Positions 7,046 through 15,647 are shown, numbered from the stretch's first letter. The stretch is DNA of 64,000 nucleotides from Bradyrhizobium sp. Ghvi (GCF_900115265.1 NZ_FOVU01000013.1:1-64000); one strand, 5' to 3'. Notes: generated by a model not told the origin, from the letters alone. Program-made: numbers and translations.

Positions 7046-8367
7046 AAGCTCTTGCCGAACAGATCGGCGATATCGACGGCATCAATATCTATGGTCGCGT
7101 GGTCGGCGTGCGCGGCTTGATGGTCGAAGTCGCCGGCCCGATTCACGCGATGTCAGTCGGCGCACGGCTCGTGATCGAGACCGGCGCCAACCGTTCGATC
7201 CCCTGCGAGGTCATCGGTTTCTCAGGCAGCAATGCTGTCGTGATGCCGTTCGCCGGACTCGAGGGCGTACGCCGCGGCTGCAAGGCCGTGATCGCCAATG
7301 CCGCCAATCTGGTGCGTCCGTCGTCGGCCTGGCTCGGCCGTGTCGTCAATGCGTTGGGCGAGCCGATCGACGGCAAGGGGCCGTTGCCGCAAGGCGCCTC
7401 GCCGATGCCGTTCCGCAATACGCCGCCGCCGGCGCATTCGCGCAAGCGCGTAGGCAGCCCGCTCGATCTCGGCGTTCGTGCGATGAACACCTTCCTGACC
7501 TGCTGCCGCGGCCAGCGCATGGGCATCTTCGCAGGCTCCGGCGTCGGCAAATCGGTGCTGCTCTCGATGCTCGCGCGCAACGTCGATGCCGCCGTGAGCG
7601 TCATCGGCCTGATCGGCGAACGCGGCCGCGAGGTGCAGGAATTCCTGCAGGACGATCTCGGGGAAGAAGGGCTCGCGCGCTCCGTCGTGGTGGTTGCAAC
7701 TTCCGACGAGCCGGCCCTGATGCGGCGACAGGCCGCCTATCTGACGCTCGCGATCGCCGAATATTTTCGCGACGAGGGCCAGGATGTCCTCTGCCTGATG
7801 GACTCGGTGACGCGCTTTGCCATGGCCCAGCGCGAGATCGGCCTGTCCGCCGGCGAGCCGCCGACCGCCAAGGGCTACACGCCGACCGTTTTCACCGAGT
7901 TGCCGAAGCTGCTGGAGCGCGCCGGCCCGGGGCTCGGGGAAGGCGCCATCACCGCGATCTTCACGGTGCTGGTCGACGGCGACGATCATAACGAGCCGAT
8001 CGCCGACGCCGTCCGCGGCATCCTCGACGGCCACATCGTGATGCAGCGCTCGATCGCCGAGCGCGGCCGCTACCCCGCGATCAACATCCTCAAATCCGTT
8101 TCCCGCACCATGCCGAAATCGGCGGATCCGCAGTTCTGGCCCGTCATCCAGAAGGCGCGGGCGGTGATGGCGACCTACGCCGACATGGAAGAACTGATCC
8201 GCCTCGGCGCGTACCGGGCCGGCTCCAGCCCCGAGGTCGACGAGGCGATCCGCCTGCATGAGCCGCTGGAGGCCTTCCTGCGCCAGCGCAAGGACGAAAA
8301 CGCCTCGCTGGCCGACGGCTACCGCCAATTGGCGCAAATCCTCGGTAATTTGGAAACGGAACGCTAA
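7042..8367 (+). CDS. fliI: Flagellar type III export ATPase FliI
   Basis: FliI is the F1-beta-like ATPase that powers export of flagellar subunits at the base of the basal body. It has 441 residues, the normal size. N-terminal beta domain residues 1-95; nucleotide-binding domain with Walker A AGSGVGKS at 164-171, catalytic-loop GERGREVQEF at 192-201 and Walker B DVLCLMDS near 248-255; C-terminal helical region from about 370. The start at ATG 7042 overlaps the stop of an upstream mini-ORF. fliJ follows 133 bp downstream, as in other alphaproteobacteria. The wide gap suggests some independent control of fliJ. Confidence 0.96.
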   Translation: MKALAEQIGDIDGINIYGRVVGVRGLMVEVAGPIHAMSVGARLVIETGANRSIPCEVIGFSGSNAVVMPFAGLEGVRRGCKAVIANAANLVRPSSAWLGRVVNALGEPIDGKGPLPQGASPMPFRNTPPPAHSRKRVGSPLDLGVRAMNTFLTCCRGQRMGIFAGSGVGKSVLLSMLARNVDAAVSVIGLIGERGREVQEFLQDDLGEEGLARSVVVVATSDEPALMRRQAAYLTLAIAEYFRDEGQDVLCLMDSVTRFAMAQREIGLSAGEPPTAKGYTPTVFTELPKLLERAGPGLGEGAITAIFTVLVDGDDHNEPIADAVRGILDGHIVMQRSIAERGRYPAINILKSVSRTMPKSADPQFWPVIQKARAVMATYADMEELIRLGAYRAGSSPEVDEAIRLHEPLEAFLRQRKDENASLADGYRQLAQILGNLETER

Positions 8368-8500
8368 CTTTGTCGCGTCATCATCCGTCCCCACAGAGTA
8401 GCAGAGCCGGTCTGGGCCCCATCAGGGCCTGTGGGGAGACCGGTGCCGTCCCAATGTGTGTATGTCGAGCAGCCAAGGGACTTCTGGGGAGTACGAGTCG

Positions 8501-8920
8501 ATGAAGTCACGAGATACCCTCATCCGCCTGAAGAAGTTTCAGGTCGACGAGAAGCGCCGCCGGGTCGCCCAGATCGAGTCCATGATCGCCGACTTCCAGC
8601 GGATGTCGGTCGATCTTGAACGTGAGATCCAGACCGAGCAGGACCGCGCCGGGATCAACGATCCCTCGCACTTCGCCTATCCGACCTACGCCAAGGCTGC
8701 CATCCAGCGCCGCGAGAACCTGACCCGCTCGGCCGACGAGCTGAAGGGCCAGCTCGAGGAAGCCAAGGCCGCGCTCGGCGAAGCCTTCGAGGAGCTGAAG
8801 AAGGTCGAGCTGCTGGACGAGCGCGACCAGGCCCGCGAGCGCGCCGAGGAGAACGCCCGCGAGCAGGCCGATCTCGACAGCATCGGCCTGATGCGCTCTC
8901 GCATCGGCGCCGTCGCGTAA
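8501..8920 (+). CDS. fliJ: Flagellar export chaperone FliJ
   Basis: A 139-residue, highly charged, almost entirely helical coiled-coil protein, as expected of FliJ. FliJ binds FliI and FlhA and recycles export chaperones. I take ATG 8501 (product MKSRDTLIRLKKFQVDEKRR), preceded by GGGGA; an in-frame ATG at 8456 would add 15 residues without homology value. Two antiparallel helices can be placed at about 5-60 and 75-130, with AREEN/EEQ-rich heptads. Position directly after fliI supports the call, because the sequence itself is weakly conserved across the family. Confidence 0.88.
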   Translation: MKSRDTLIRLKKFQVDEKRRRVAQIESMIADFQRMSVDLEREIQTEQDRAGINDPSHFAYPTYAKAAIQRRENLTRSADELKGQLEEAKAALGEAFEELKKVELLDERDQARERAEENAREQADLDSIGLMRSRIGAVA

Positions 8921-9081
8921 GCGGCAGCCCGCGTCAAAATCGTTGCGAATTTGCGAGCCCGGACCCGCAAGGTCCGGGTTTTTGCGTGTGCTGTCCACAG
9001 TGTGGCGCGCCGCCTCTTGGTGACCGGCTCGGCCGCGCGCTATGGTAGCCGGAATGATGCTGTGCCAGCGACGGCGGTGCC

Positions 9082-9203
9082 CACCTCTCCCTCGGGAGAG
9101 GTCGGCGCGGAGCGCCGGGTGAGGGGTTACGGTCTCCCGTCAGCCCTCCGCCCCCTCACCCGATTTGCTGCGCAAATCGACCTCTCCCCGTCGGGGAGAG
9201 GTG
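9082..9203. repeat. Palindromic intergenic repeat, copy 1 (CACCTCTCC type)
   Basis: The element begins CACCTCTCCCTCGGGAGAGG and ends with a hairpin of the same arms, CCTCTCCCC and GGGGAGAGG. Inside are GGGTGAGGGG and CCCCTCACCCG, also mutually complementary, so the whole element can fold into a nested structure. It lies 38 bp before the ECF sigma gene. A second copy is at 9829-9983. The rest of the 8921-9241 gap shows no gene. Confidence 0.75.
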
Positions 9204-9241
9204 AAGAGGGATGTGACGGGGCCTGAGCGTTGGGGGGCTGA

Positions 9242-9787
9242 ATGCTGACGCCAGCAGAGCTGGTCGGGCTGATTGAGGCGGTGGCGAAGCGCGATTCTGC
9301 GGCGTTCGAGCGCCTCTACGGTGCCACGCGCGCGAAACTTTATGGCGTCGTGCTCCGTATCTTGCGCCGACAGGATCTCGCAGAGGAGGTCATTCAGGAG
9401 ACCTATGTCAAGATCTGGAACAGTGCGGGCCAGTTCAATCCGACACTGTCATCGCCAATCACGTGGATGGCGTCGATCGCGCGGAATCGCGCCATCGATA
9501 TCGTGCGCAAGAAGACGGAAGCCTCTCTCGAGGAAGAGCCGCAGGCGATGGAGGTCGCTGCTGAAAGTCCCGATCCGCTGGCGCGCCGCGAGATGAGCGA
9601 GGAGCTGAAGCGGCTCTTGGAATGTATCGGCCGGCTCGAGCCGGACCGTCAGCGGCTTGTGCTTCTCGCGTATTACAACGGCTGGAGCCGCGAGCAATTG
9701 GCGGAAAAATTCGCAGCGCCCGTCAACACGGTGAAGACGTGGCTCCGGCGCAGCATGCTGGATATCCGGGAATGCCTCGGACTTTAG
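9242..9787 (+). CDS. ECF-family RNA polymerase sigma factor
   Basis: A 181-residue sigma-70 group IV factor. Region 2 (about 22-90) contains RLYGATRAKLYGVVLRIL and the DLAEEVIQETYVKIW core-binding and -10 recognition helices. Region 4 (about 120-178) contains the helix-turn-helix YYNGWSREQLAEKF and VNTVKTWLRR. The linker 92-115 is acidic. Length and the following anti-sigma gene fit the SigK/RskA-like group, which responds to envelope or oxidative stress in other bacteria; the inducing signal here is unknown. The start at ATG 9242 follows a G-rich ribosome site. Palindromic repeats flank the gene on both sides. Confidence 0.92.
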   Translation: MLTPAELVGLIEAVAKRDSAAFERLYGATRAKLYGVVLRILRRQDLAEEVIQETYVKIWNSAGQFNPTLSSPITWMASIARNRAIDIVRKKTEASLEEEPQAMEVAAESPDPLARREMSEELKRLLECIGRLEPDRQRLVLLAYYNGWSREQLAEKFAAPVNTVKTWLRRSMLDIRECLGL

Positions 9788-9828
9788 AGGATGATGACAG
9801 TGCATAAAATGGTGCGGCGTTCTCGCTT

Positions 9829-9983
9829 CACCTCTCCCATAGGGAGAGGTCGGATTGCGTCGCAAGATGCAATCCGGGTGAGGGGCTGCGCTCTCTCGTG
9901 GGACCTGAACCCCTCACCCGATTTGCCCTGGACGATGCTTCGCATCGCCGGGAGCAAATCGACCTCTCCCTTCGGGAGAGGTG
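9829..9983. repeat. Palindromic intergenic repeat, copy 2 (CACCTCTCC type)
   Basis: Same architecture as 9082-9203: outer arms CACCTCTCCC and GGGAGAGGTG, inner GGGTGAGGGG and CCCCTCACCCG, and GATTTG/CAAATC segments. It fills the gap between the sigma and anti-sigma genes. Its right-hand GAGAGG arm is about 12 nt before the anti-sigma ATG, so it may contribute to translation initiation there. Confidence 0.75.
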
Positions 9984-9993
9984 AAAGCAAGTG

Positions 9994-11043
9994 ATGGCCT
10001 ACAGCGAGGACCATATCGCGCTCGCAGCGGAATATGCGCTCGGCACACTTGATGCCGACGAGCGCGCTGAGATTGCGACCATGATGGCTGCGGACCCGGA
10101 GTTCGCCGCAATCGTGCAGGCCTGGCAAATCCGGCTCGGTGTGCTCAACCAGATGGTTGGCAACATCGAGCCGCGGCCGATCGTGTGGGAGAACATCAGG
10201 CGCGAGATCGCCTCGGCGGCATCGACACAGGATTCGTCGCAACAGCCGCCAGCTCTGTCGGATGCGCCGCCGCCGCCGGAGCTACCTGCGCCCGAGCCTC
10301 CAGCGCTGGAGCCTCCAACGCTGGAATCTTCGTCGCCGGATGCACAGCAATCGGAGCCGTCGCGATCCAGCTCCGACGCCATTCCGATCTTCCCGCCGCA
10401 ATTCGTGCCGCAGACCCATGCGCCAGATCCGAGCGTCGCACCCGCAACGCAGGCGCCCGTTATCCACGATAGCAACGTGATCCTGCTCGAGAGCCGCGTG
10501 AAGCGCTGGCGCACGATCGCCTCCGCCGTGGGCGCGCTCGCGGCCGTGCTGGTGGTGACGCTGTCGCTTCAGATCTTCCTGCCCGATGCGCTGCCCGGCG
10601 CCCTACGGCCGGCACCGCGCATCCAGACGGTCGAGGTGAAGACACCGGCTTCGCCGCTGTCTTCGCCCGCGCAATATGTCGCGTTGCTGCAGGGCCAGAG
10701 CGGCGGTCCCGCCTTCATCCTCACCATCGATGGCGCGACCAAGAATTTCACGGTGCGCAAGGTCGGTGCGACGCCGGAGCCGGGCAAGAGCTTCGAGCTC
10801 TGGCTGATCTCCGACAAGCTGCCGCGGCCGCGCTCGCTCGGCGTGATCGGCAGCGGCGACTTCACCGCGCGTCCCGTGCTCGCCGGCTACGATGCCGACG
10901 TCGTCAACGGCGCAACCTATGCCGTCACCGTCGAGCCGTCGGGCGGCTCGCCCAACGGCCAGCCAACTTCGGCGCCGGTATTTTCCGGCAAGCTGATCGA
11001 GACCGTGCCGCCGTCCCAGCCGCAGGCGCCAGCCAAGAAGTAG
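9994..11043 (+). CDS. Anti-sigma factor (RskA-like), membrane anchored
   Basis: A 349-residue protein that should bind and hold the upstream ECF sigma factor at the membrane. Residues 1-75 are the helical anti-sigma domain (DHIALAAEYALGTLDADE, then AEIATMMAADPEF), without a zinc-binding HxxxCxxC motif. Residues 80-150 are an unusually Pro/Ser-rich linker with PEPPALEPPTLE repeats. One membrane helix lies at about 170-195, and residues 205-345 form the RskA C-terminal periplasmic domain with AFILTIDGATKNFTV and SFELWLISDK. A GTG at 9991 is the alternative start. Regulated proteolysis of such proteins usually frees the sigma factor. The partner sigma gene lies 206 bp upstream, separated by the repeat. 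Confidence 0.87.
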   Translation: MAYSEDHIALAAEYALGTLDADERAEIATMMAADPEFAAIVQAWQIRLGVLNQMVGNIEPRPIVWENIRREIASAASTQDSSQQPPALSDAPPPPELPAPEPPALEPPTLESSSPDAQQSEPSRSSSDAIPIFPPQFVPQTHAPDPSVAPATQAPVIHDSNVILLESRVKRWRTIASAVGALAAVLVVTLSLQIFLPDALPGALRPAPRIQTVEVKTPASPLSSPAQYVALLQGQSGGPAFILTIDGATKNFTVRKVGATPEPGKSFELWLISDKLPRPRSLGVIGSGDFTARPVLAGYDADVVNGATYAVTVEPSGGSPNGQPTSAPVFSGKLIETVPPSQPQAPAKK

Positions 11044-11063
11044 AGCCGCGTGTAAGGGCGGGC

Positions 11064-11166
11064 TGTCATCGCCCGGCTTGACCGGGCGATCCAGTACTCC
11101 GAGACGGCTATGATGGAGCCGATGAGCCGCGGCGTACTGATACCCCGCCTGCGCGGGGTATGACGG
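11064..11166. repeat. GTCAT...ATGAC palindromic repeat, copy 1
   Basis: The element starts GTCATCGCCCGGCTTG, has the immediate complement ACCGGGCGATCC, and ends CCCCGC...GCGGGG followed by TATGAC. The same framing recurs at 15590, 31959, 39301 and 44250. It fills most of the gap between the anti-sigma and AraC genes. Confidence 0.65.
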
Positions 11167-11340
11167 CAATGGCTCTGCACGAATTTCAGCAATGTCGCCA
11201 CGGTCCATTCCGTCGTCGCGATCCGACAAGTCCTGCCAAATCCAGCCCCGATTTGAACCTCCCTCCGTTTCGCGGCGTCAAATGCCCGGAATTTGCAGTC
11301 GGCGTGGCCGATCAAGGTGCCAGAGAGGGCTAGAAACCAG

Positions 11341-12300
11341 ATGGATGCAGCCAAGCCGACCGGCATCTTTGTCCACCACTATGCAGGCCTGCCGCAGGGG
11401 CCGGCGTTCGAACACTGGCGCGAGCGGGCCTTAGGCTCCTGCGGCCTGGAGATCGGGCCGAGCCGCGGCGACAGCATCGATTGCCGCCTGCAGGTCAGTG
11501 TCGTCGACAACATCGCGCTCGCCATCCCTGAAGGGGCCTCCGCGCAATATTCCCGCACGCAGAGCGGCCTTGCCGATGGCAGCGACGATCTGGTGCTGAT
11601 CGCCGCGCATGCCGGCTTCGTCAGCGTCCGGCAGAACGGCCATACGGTCGAGCTGGCGCCGGAGCAGATGGTGTTGGCCGACATGAGCATCACCGGCAGT
11701 GTCGGCCACACCGACGAGAACCGCTTCACCACCATCCGCATGCCGCGCCGCGCACTGCTCGACATCAATCCGCGTGCCGAGGAGAAGCTGTCGCAGGTGC
11801 TGTCGGATGGTGCGGTCGCCGAAACCATCTTCCGCTATCACGCCCTTGCCGCCCATCACGCGCCCCATCTCGACGCCGTCGGCCAGCGCCTGACGGCGCA
11901 GCACATGGTCGATCTCGTCGGCCTGTTGCTCGGCACCGACGCCGAGCACGCCGCGCTTGCACGCGGTCGCGGTCATGCGGCGGCCCGCCTCGATCTCATG
12001 CGCGCCGACGTGATGGCCGCCCTCGGTCGCAACGATCTCTGCCTGTCCGAGGTCGCAACCCGCTCAGGCCTCAGCCCGCGCCAGGCGCAGCGACTGTTCG
12101 AGCAGGCCGGTACCACCTTCACCGAATTCGTTCTGGAGCAGCGTCTGCTGCTGGCGCGCAAACTGCTCGGCGATCCCCGCGCGCGGGCGCGCAAGATCAG
12201 CGACATCGCGCATTCCTCCGGCTTTTCGGATTTGTCCTATTTCAACCGCGCCTTCCGCAAGCGCTTTGGTGCGACGCCATCGGACCTGCGTGAGGCCTGA
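11341..12300 (+). CDS. AraC-family transcriptional regulator
   Basis: A 319-residue regulator. Residues 30-190 are a cupin-like AraC-binding domain of the type often found in regulators of organic-acid or aromatic metabolism. Residues 215-315 are the double helix-turn-helix domain, ending in the typical segments ISDIAHSSGFSDLSYFNRAF and FRKRFGATPSDLR. I choose ATG 11341, preceded by GAGAGGG; an in-frame start at 11293 would add 16 residues without domain value. It is a single gene with no evident operon partner or divergent target, so its regulon cannot be inferred from context. Fairly secure as to family only. Confidence 0.88.
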   Translation: MDAAKPTGIFVHHYAGLPQGPAFEHWRERALGSCGLEIGPSRGDSIDCRLQVSVVDNIALAIPEGASAQYSRTQSGLADGSDDLVLIAAHAGFVSVRQNGHTVELAPEQMVLADMSITGSVGHTDENRFTTIRMPRRALLDINPRAEEKLSQVLSDGAVAETIFRYHALAAHHAPHLDAVGQRLTAQHMVDLVGLLLGTDAEHAALARGRGHAAARLDLMRADVMAALGRNDLCLSEVATRSGLSPRQAQRLFEQAGTTFTEFVLEQRLLLARKLLGDPRARARKISDIAHSSGFSDLSYFNRAFRKRFGATPSDLREA

Positions 12301-12594
12301 AGTCCGGATTTCTGCAGGGGCGCACCGCCGCCGCAGCTGCAGACGATTTGATCTTCCTGATCGCGAAATTCTGTTTTCGCGCATCCGCTTTTCGCCGGGG
12401 CATTCGTTCCAGGCCAGCGGCCCGGTATCAGGCACTCATGGTGCTTGCGGTTATGCTTCCGGCCGTCAGATGCAGACCCTACGGATCTGTCACGGGACAC
12501 CCCGGCGCCTCGGGGCTACGCACTGCAGAGCCGGGACACGACGGTCAAGCTCGAAGCGTGGGCGTTCACAATTGGCCGACATACCCCAGACATG
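12301..12594. other. Gene-free interval after the AraC gene
   Basis: No convincing coding frame on either strand. The only structure seen is a perfect 7-bp inverted repeat, CGCGAAA (12362-12368) and TTTCGCG (12375-12381), which may end the AraC transcript although no T-tract follows. Confidence 0.4.
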
Positions 12595-12625
12595 AGAAAG
12601 CGCCCGTGGGGGGCGGGCGCTTTCT
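12595..12625 (-). terminator. Terminator of the small gene at 12721-12921
   Basis: GAAAGCGCCCG (12596-12606) pairs with CGGGCGCTTTC (12614-12624), an 11-bp perfect stem with a 7-base G-rich loop. Read on the minus strand, it lies about 95 bp after the stop of the small gene and ends in CTTTCTC, a short T-rich tail. Confidence 0.55.
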
Positions 12626-12720
12626 GTAGTCGACTTGGGGTTGGGGTCGTCTACATATCCACGTGGCGACTTTGGGGGGCTGGTAAAGGGCCGCGTGAAT
12701 TCCTGAAACTCAAAATCTCC

Positions 12721-12921
12721 TTAGCGAACGAGCGTTGCGTTCGAACTGGTGATCACAACCGGCTTGCCGGCCTTGATGACGCGGGCAGTCTGGGTCAGGC
12801 CGTCATCCGAACCCGTGCGGGCCGTGATGCCGAAGCCAGCCACCGCGATCCCTGCGACGAGGGCCACGACCACAATCTTCAGATGGGTCGAGCGATCTGC
12901 GCTGTAGATCGAGTGGTTCAT
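12721..12921 (-). CDS. Small single-pass membrane protein, unknown function
   Basis: Sixty-six residues from ATG 12921, with a good AGGAG ribosome site nine bases upstream. A basic, His-containing start (MNHSIYSADRSTHLK) is followed by one hydrophobic helix (about 15-33) and a polar tail, so the C-terminus is probably periplasmic. It has its own terminator and an AT-rich upstream region, consistent with a monocistronic, possibly highly expressed, small protein. I do not recognise the family. Its gene lies alone between the AraC regulator and flhA, so the neighbours give no clue. Confidence 0.7.
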   Translation of the reverse strand: MNHSIYSADRSTHLKIVVVALVAGIAVAGFGITARTGSDDGLTQTARVIKAGKPVVITSSNATLVR

Positions 12922-13126
12922 GGAAGGCTCCTGCCGCCATCTACCCGAAGTAGTCGCCGGCCTCTTCAGGCAGGTTCATGCTTCCGGTGCCCAACAACCT
13001 AGTATTGGGGGGATTCGTTCCCAAGAGGCCATCACAAGAGCGTGATAGGACGTGAAAGATCGCGATCAAAATTCTATAGCGATCGCCTGATTATCTAATT
13101 ATTTCAATTATGTAACCTACCTATAA

Positions 13127-13159
13127 GGCGCTTTTTCAACACTTGGTCGACCAAGCGCC
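13127..13159. repeat. Nested palindromes in the 12922-13165 gap
   Basis: CTTGGTCGACCAAG (13142-13155) is a perfect 14-bp palindrome. It lies inside a second dyad, GGCGCTT (13127-13133) and AAGCGCC (13153-13159). The surrounding gap is AT-rich compared with the window and shows no gene. It could be an operator for the small gene at 12721, but it lies about 210 bp upstream of it. Confidence 0.3.
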
Positions 13160-13165
13160 AGGAAC

Positions 13166-13216
13166 TCAAAAACCATTTGCCTGTGGCCGAAAAACACACG
13201 GCTTCTTAAGGCAAAT
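13166..13216 (-). terminator. flhA: Probable terminator of flhA
   Basis: Read on the minus strand, ATTTGCC at the flhA stop codon pairs with GGCAAAT (complement of 13175-13181), with a smaller GCCG/CGGC stem inside. It is followed by GGTTTTTGAG. The stem overlaps the stop codon. Confidence 0.45.
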
Positions 13217-15357
13217 CAGACGCTTCCGACCGTTTTCAGCCTCGCCCTCGGATGGATTTCCGCCTGCGACAGCACCGTCGTTTGGGCGCGGAACCGCTCC
13301 ACCAGGGAGCGGACGAAGGGACGAATTGCCGCAGAGGTCACCAGCACCGGCGCCTCGCCTTCGCGGGCCGCGCGCTCGAAAGCCTCGCGCACGGCGGTCA
13401 TGAACTCCGACAGTTTCGAGGGCTGCATCGCGAGGCTGCGTTCCTCGCCCTGGCCGATGATGGATTCGGCAAAGGCCTGCTCCCATTTCGCCGACAGCGC
13501 GATCAGCGGCAGATAGCCGGCATAGGAGGTGTTTTGGGCGCAGATCTGCCGCGCCAGCCGTGCGCGAACATGCTCGACCATGGTCGCGGGGTTGCGCGAG
13601 AAGGCGAGCGAGTCGGCAATGCCTTCGAGGATGGTCGAGAGATCGCGGATCGAGATGCGCTCGGCGAGCAGCAGCTGCAGCACGCGCTGGATGCCGGAGA
13701 CCGTGACCTGCGCCGGCACGATGTCCTTGACCAGCTCGCTCTGCTCCTTCGGCAGCTCCTTCAGCAGCTTCTGCACCTCGCCATAGGACAAGAGGTCCGA
13801 CATGTTGGCCTTGAGCAGCTCGGTCAGATGGGTCGAGAGCACCGTTGCGGCATCGACGACGGTATAGCCCTTGAGCGAGGCCTCCTCCTTGAGGCTGGCG
13901 TCGACCCAGGTCGCGGGCAGGCCGAAGGTCGGCTCGGTGGTGTGGATGCCGGGCACCTGCACCTGGCTGCCGCCGGGGTCCATGACCATGAACTGGTTCG
14001 GCCAGATCTTGCCGGTGCCGGCGTCGACCTCCTTGATCTTGATGATGTAGGTGTTCGCCTCGAGCTGGACGTTATCCAGGATGCGCACCGCCGGCATGAC
14101 AAACCCCATCTCGATCGCGAGCGAACGGCGCAGTGCCTTGATCTGCTCGGTGAGGCGGTCGGTGCCATCTGGGCCGTTGACGAGGGGCAGCAGCGCATAG
14201 CCGAGCTCGATCTTGAGATCGTCGATCTTAAGCGCCGCCGAGATCGGCTCGTCGGCCGCCGCTGCGCCCGGCGCGCCGGGCGTTCCCGGAGCCGGCGCGG
14301 CCTTGGCGGCTTCCTCGGCCTTGACGGTGGTGCGCTTGTGGTTGCGCGCGGTCCAGGCCAGCGCGCCGGCGCCGGCCCCGAGCGCGAGGAAAGGGATGGT
14401 TGGAATGCCCGGCAGCGCCGCCAGCACCAGCATCACGGCGGAGGACATCGCCAGCGCTTGCGGATAGCCGGAAAACTGCTTCATCAGCGCCTTGTCGGCC
14501 GCGCCGGAGACGCCGGCCTTGGAGACGAGCAGGCCGGCTGCGGTCGAGACGATCAGCGCCGGGACCTGGGTGACGAGGCCATCGCCGACGGTCAGCAGCG
14601 TGTAGCTGCGGCCTGCGTCGGCAAAGGACAGGCCCTGCTGCGCCACGCCGATGATCATGCCGCCGACGACGTTGATGAAGACGATCAGGAGGCCGGCGAT
14701 CGCATCGCCGCGGACGAACTTCGAGGCACCGTCCATGGCGCCGAAGAAGCCGCTTTCGTCCTCCAGCGCCTTGCGGCGCTCCTTGGCAATCTTTTCGTCG
14801 ATCAGGCCGGCGGAGAGGTCAGCGTCGATCGCCATCTGCTTGCCGGGCATGGCGTCCAGGTGGAAGCGGGCGGCGACTTCGGCGATACGGCCCGAGCCCT
14901 TTGTGATGACGACGAAATTGACGATGATCAGGATGGCGAAGACGATGATGCCAATGACGAAATTGCCGCCCATCACGAAGCTGCCGAAGGCTTCGATGAC
15001 GTGCCCGGCTGCATCCGTCCCCTCGTGCCCATGAGACAGGATCAGGCGGGTCGAGGCCATGTTGAGCGACAGGCGCAGCATGGTCGAGATCAGGAGGATG
15101 GTCGGGAAGGCGGAGAATTCCAGCGGCGCCTGGATGAACAGCGAGGTCATCAGGATCAGGATCGAGAGCGTGATCGAGATCGCCAGGAACAGGTCCAGCA
15201 CGATCGCGGGCAGCGGCAGGATCAGCACCACCAGGATGGTGAGGATGCCGAGTGCCAGCGCGATGTCGCCGCGCTTGAGGATGGTGACGATTTCGGAGAG
15301 GGAGGGGATGCCCGGCTTTGCTGCGCCTACACCCTGTCCCGCGGTGACGTCGACCAT
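13216..15357 (-). CDS. flhA: Flagellar export gate protein FlhA
   Basis: FlhA forms the nonameric export gate of the flagellar type III secretion system. It reads 713 residues from ATG 15357, preceded by GGAGG at good spacing. The open frame runs 50 codons further upstream but that part is low-complexity and non-homologous. About eight membrane helices lie in residues 30-330, including the conserved FSAFPTILLISTMLRLSLNMASTR segment (seen at about 85-110) and the FHIPEP-type cytoplasmic loop containing RFHLDAMPGKQMAIDADL. The cytoplasmic domain from about 360 to the end binds FliJ, FliI and chaperones. It is separate from fliI-fliJ on the opposite strand. A CtrA box sits upstream. Confidence 0.96.
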   Translation of the reverse strand: MVDVTAGQGVGAAKPGIPSLSEIVTILKRGDIALALGILTILVVLILPLPAIVLDLFLAISITLSILILMTSLFIQAPLEFSAFPTILLISTMLRLSLNMASTRLILSHGHEGTDAAGHVIEAFGSFVMGGNFVIGIIVFAILIIVNFVVITKGSGRIAEVAARFHLDAMPGKQMAIDADLSAGLIDEKIAKERRKALEDESGFFGAMDGASKFVRGDAIAGLLIVFINVVGGMIIGVAQQGLSFADAGRSYTLLTVGDGLVTQVPALIVSTAAGLLVSKAGVSGAADKALMKQFSGYPQALAMSSAVMLVLAALPGIPTIPFLALGAGAGALAWTARNHKRTTVKAEEAAKAAPAPGTPGAPGAAAADEPISAALKIDDLKIELGYALLPLVNGPDGTDRLTEQIKALRRSLAIEMGFVMPAVRILDNVQLEANTYIIKIKEVDAGTGKIWPNQFMVMDPGGSQVQVPGIHTTEPTFGLPATWVDASLKEEASLKGYTVVDAATVLSTHLTELLKANMSDLLSYGEVQKLLKELPKEQSELVKDIVPAQVTVSGIQRVLQLLLAERISIRDLSTILEGIADSLAFSRNPATMVEHVRARLARQICAQNTSYAGYLPLIALSAKWEQAFAESIIGQGEERSLAMQPSKLSEFMTAVREAFERAAREGEAPVLVTSAAIRPFVRSLVERFRAQTTVLSQAEIHPRARLKTVGSV

Positions 15358-15525
15358 GGTAGCTGCCTCCCCGCGCGACTGCCGTCCGCGCGCCCCAAAC
15401 GTCTGCGCGGCGGCCGATGGGCCGCCGTTCCGAAAGTGAGGCACCGCACTGGCGTCCACGGGAGCTCCCGTTCTACGCGGCTGACGACACTCGACTTCAC
15501 CCGGCAATTTTTGCCCGGTGTATGG

Positions 15526-15540
15526 TTAGCAAAGGGTTAA
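15526..15540 (-). promoter_or_regulatory. CtrA box upstream of flhA
   Basis: On the minus strand the site reads TTAA-CCCTTTG-CTAA, one mismatch from the TTAA-N7-TTAA consensus, and both halves continue as TAACC. It lies about 170 bp upstream of the flhA start. flhA is a known CtrA target in Caulobacter, and ctrA itself is in this window. Confidence 0.55.
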
Positions 15541-15589
15541 CGGAGGGGGCGGAGGAGGGGTGGGCTGCGGTATTTCGGGGGCCCAGGTC

Positions 15590-15629
15590 GTCATTCCGGG
15601 TTCGGCTCTTCGAGCCGCCCCGGAATGAC
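15590..15629. repeat. GTCAT...ATGAC palindromic repeat, copy 2 (short)
   Basis: GTCATTCCGGG (15590-15600) and CCCGGAATGAC (15619-15629) are perfect 11-bp inverted copies, with a second small stem GGCTCTTCGAGCC between them. It sits between flhA's promoter region and the convergent-side end of the copper operon, and may also terminate the latter. Confidence 0.7.
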
Positions 15630-15647
15630 AATTGAGGGGGCGCTTGG

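Noticed and set aside
9082..9983. Repeats around the sigma gene as a CRISPR array
   Set aside because: Only two copies, over 700 bp apart, each self-complementary over more than 100 bp; no regular spacers or cas genes.
13252..15540. 762-codon open frame on the plus strand opposite flhA
   Set aside because: Composition is Arg/His/Asp/Gln-rich with no domain; it is the mirror of the well-supported flhA gene in a high-GC genome.
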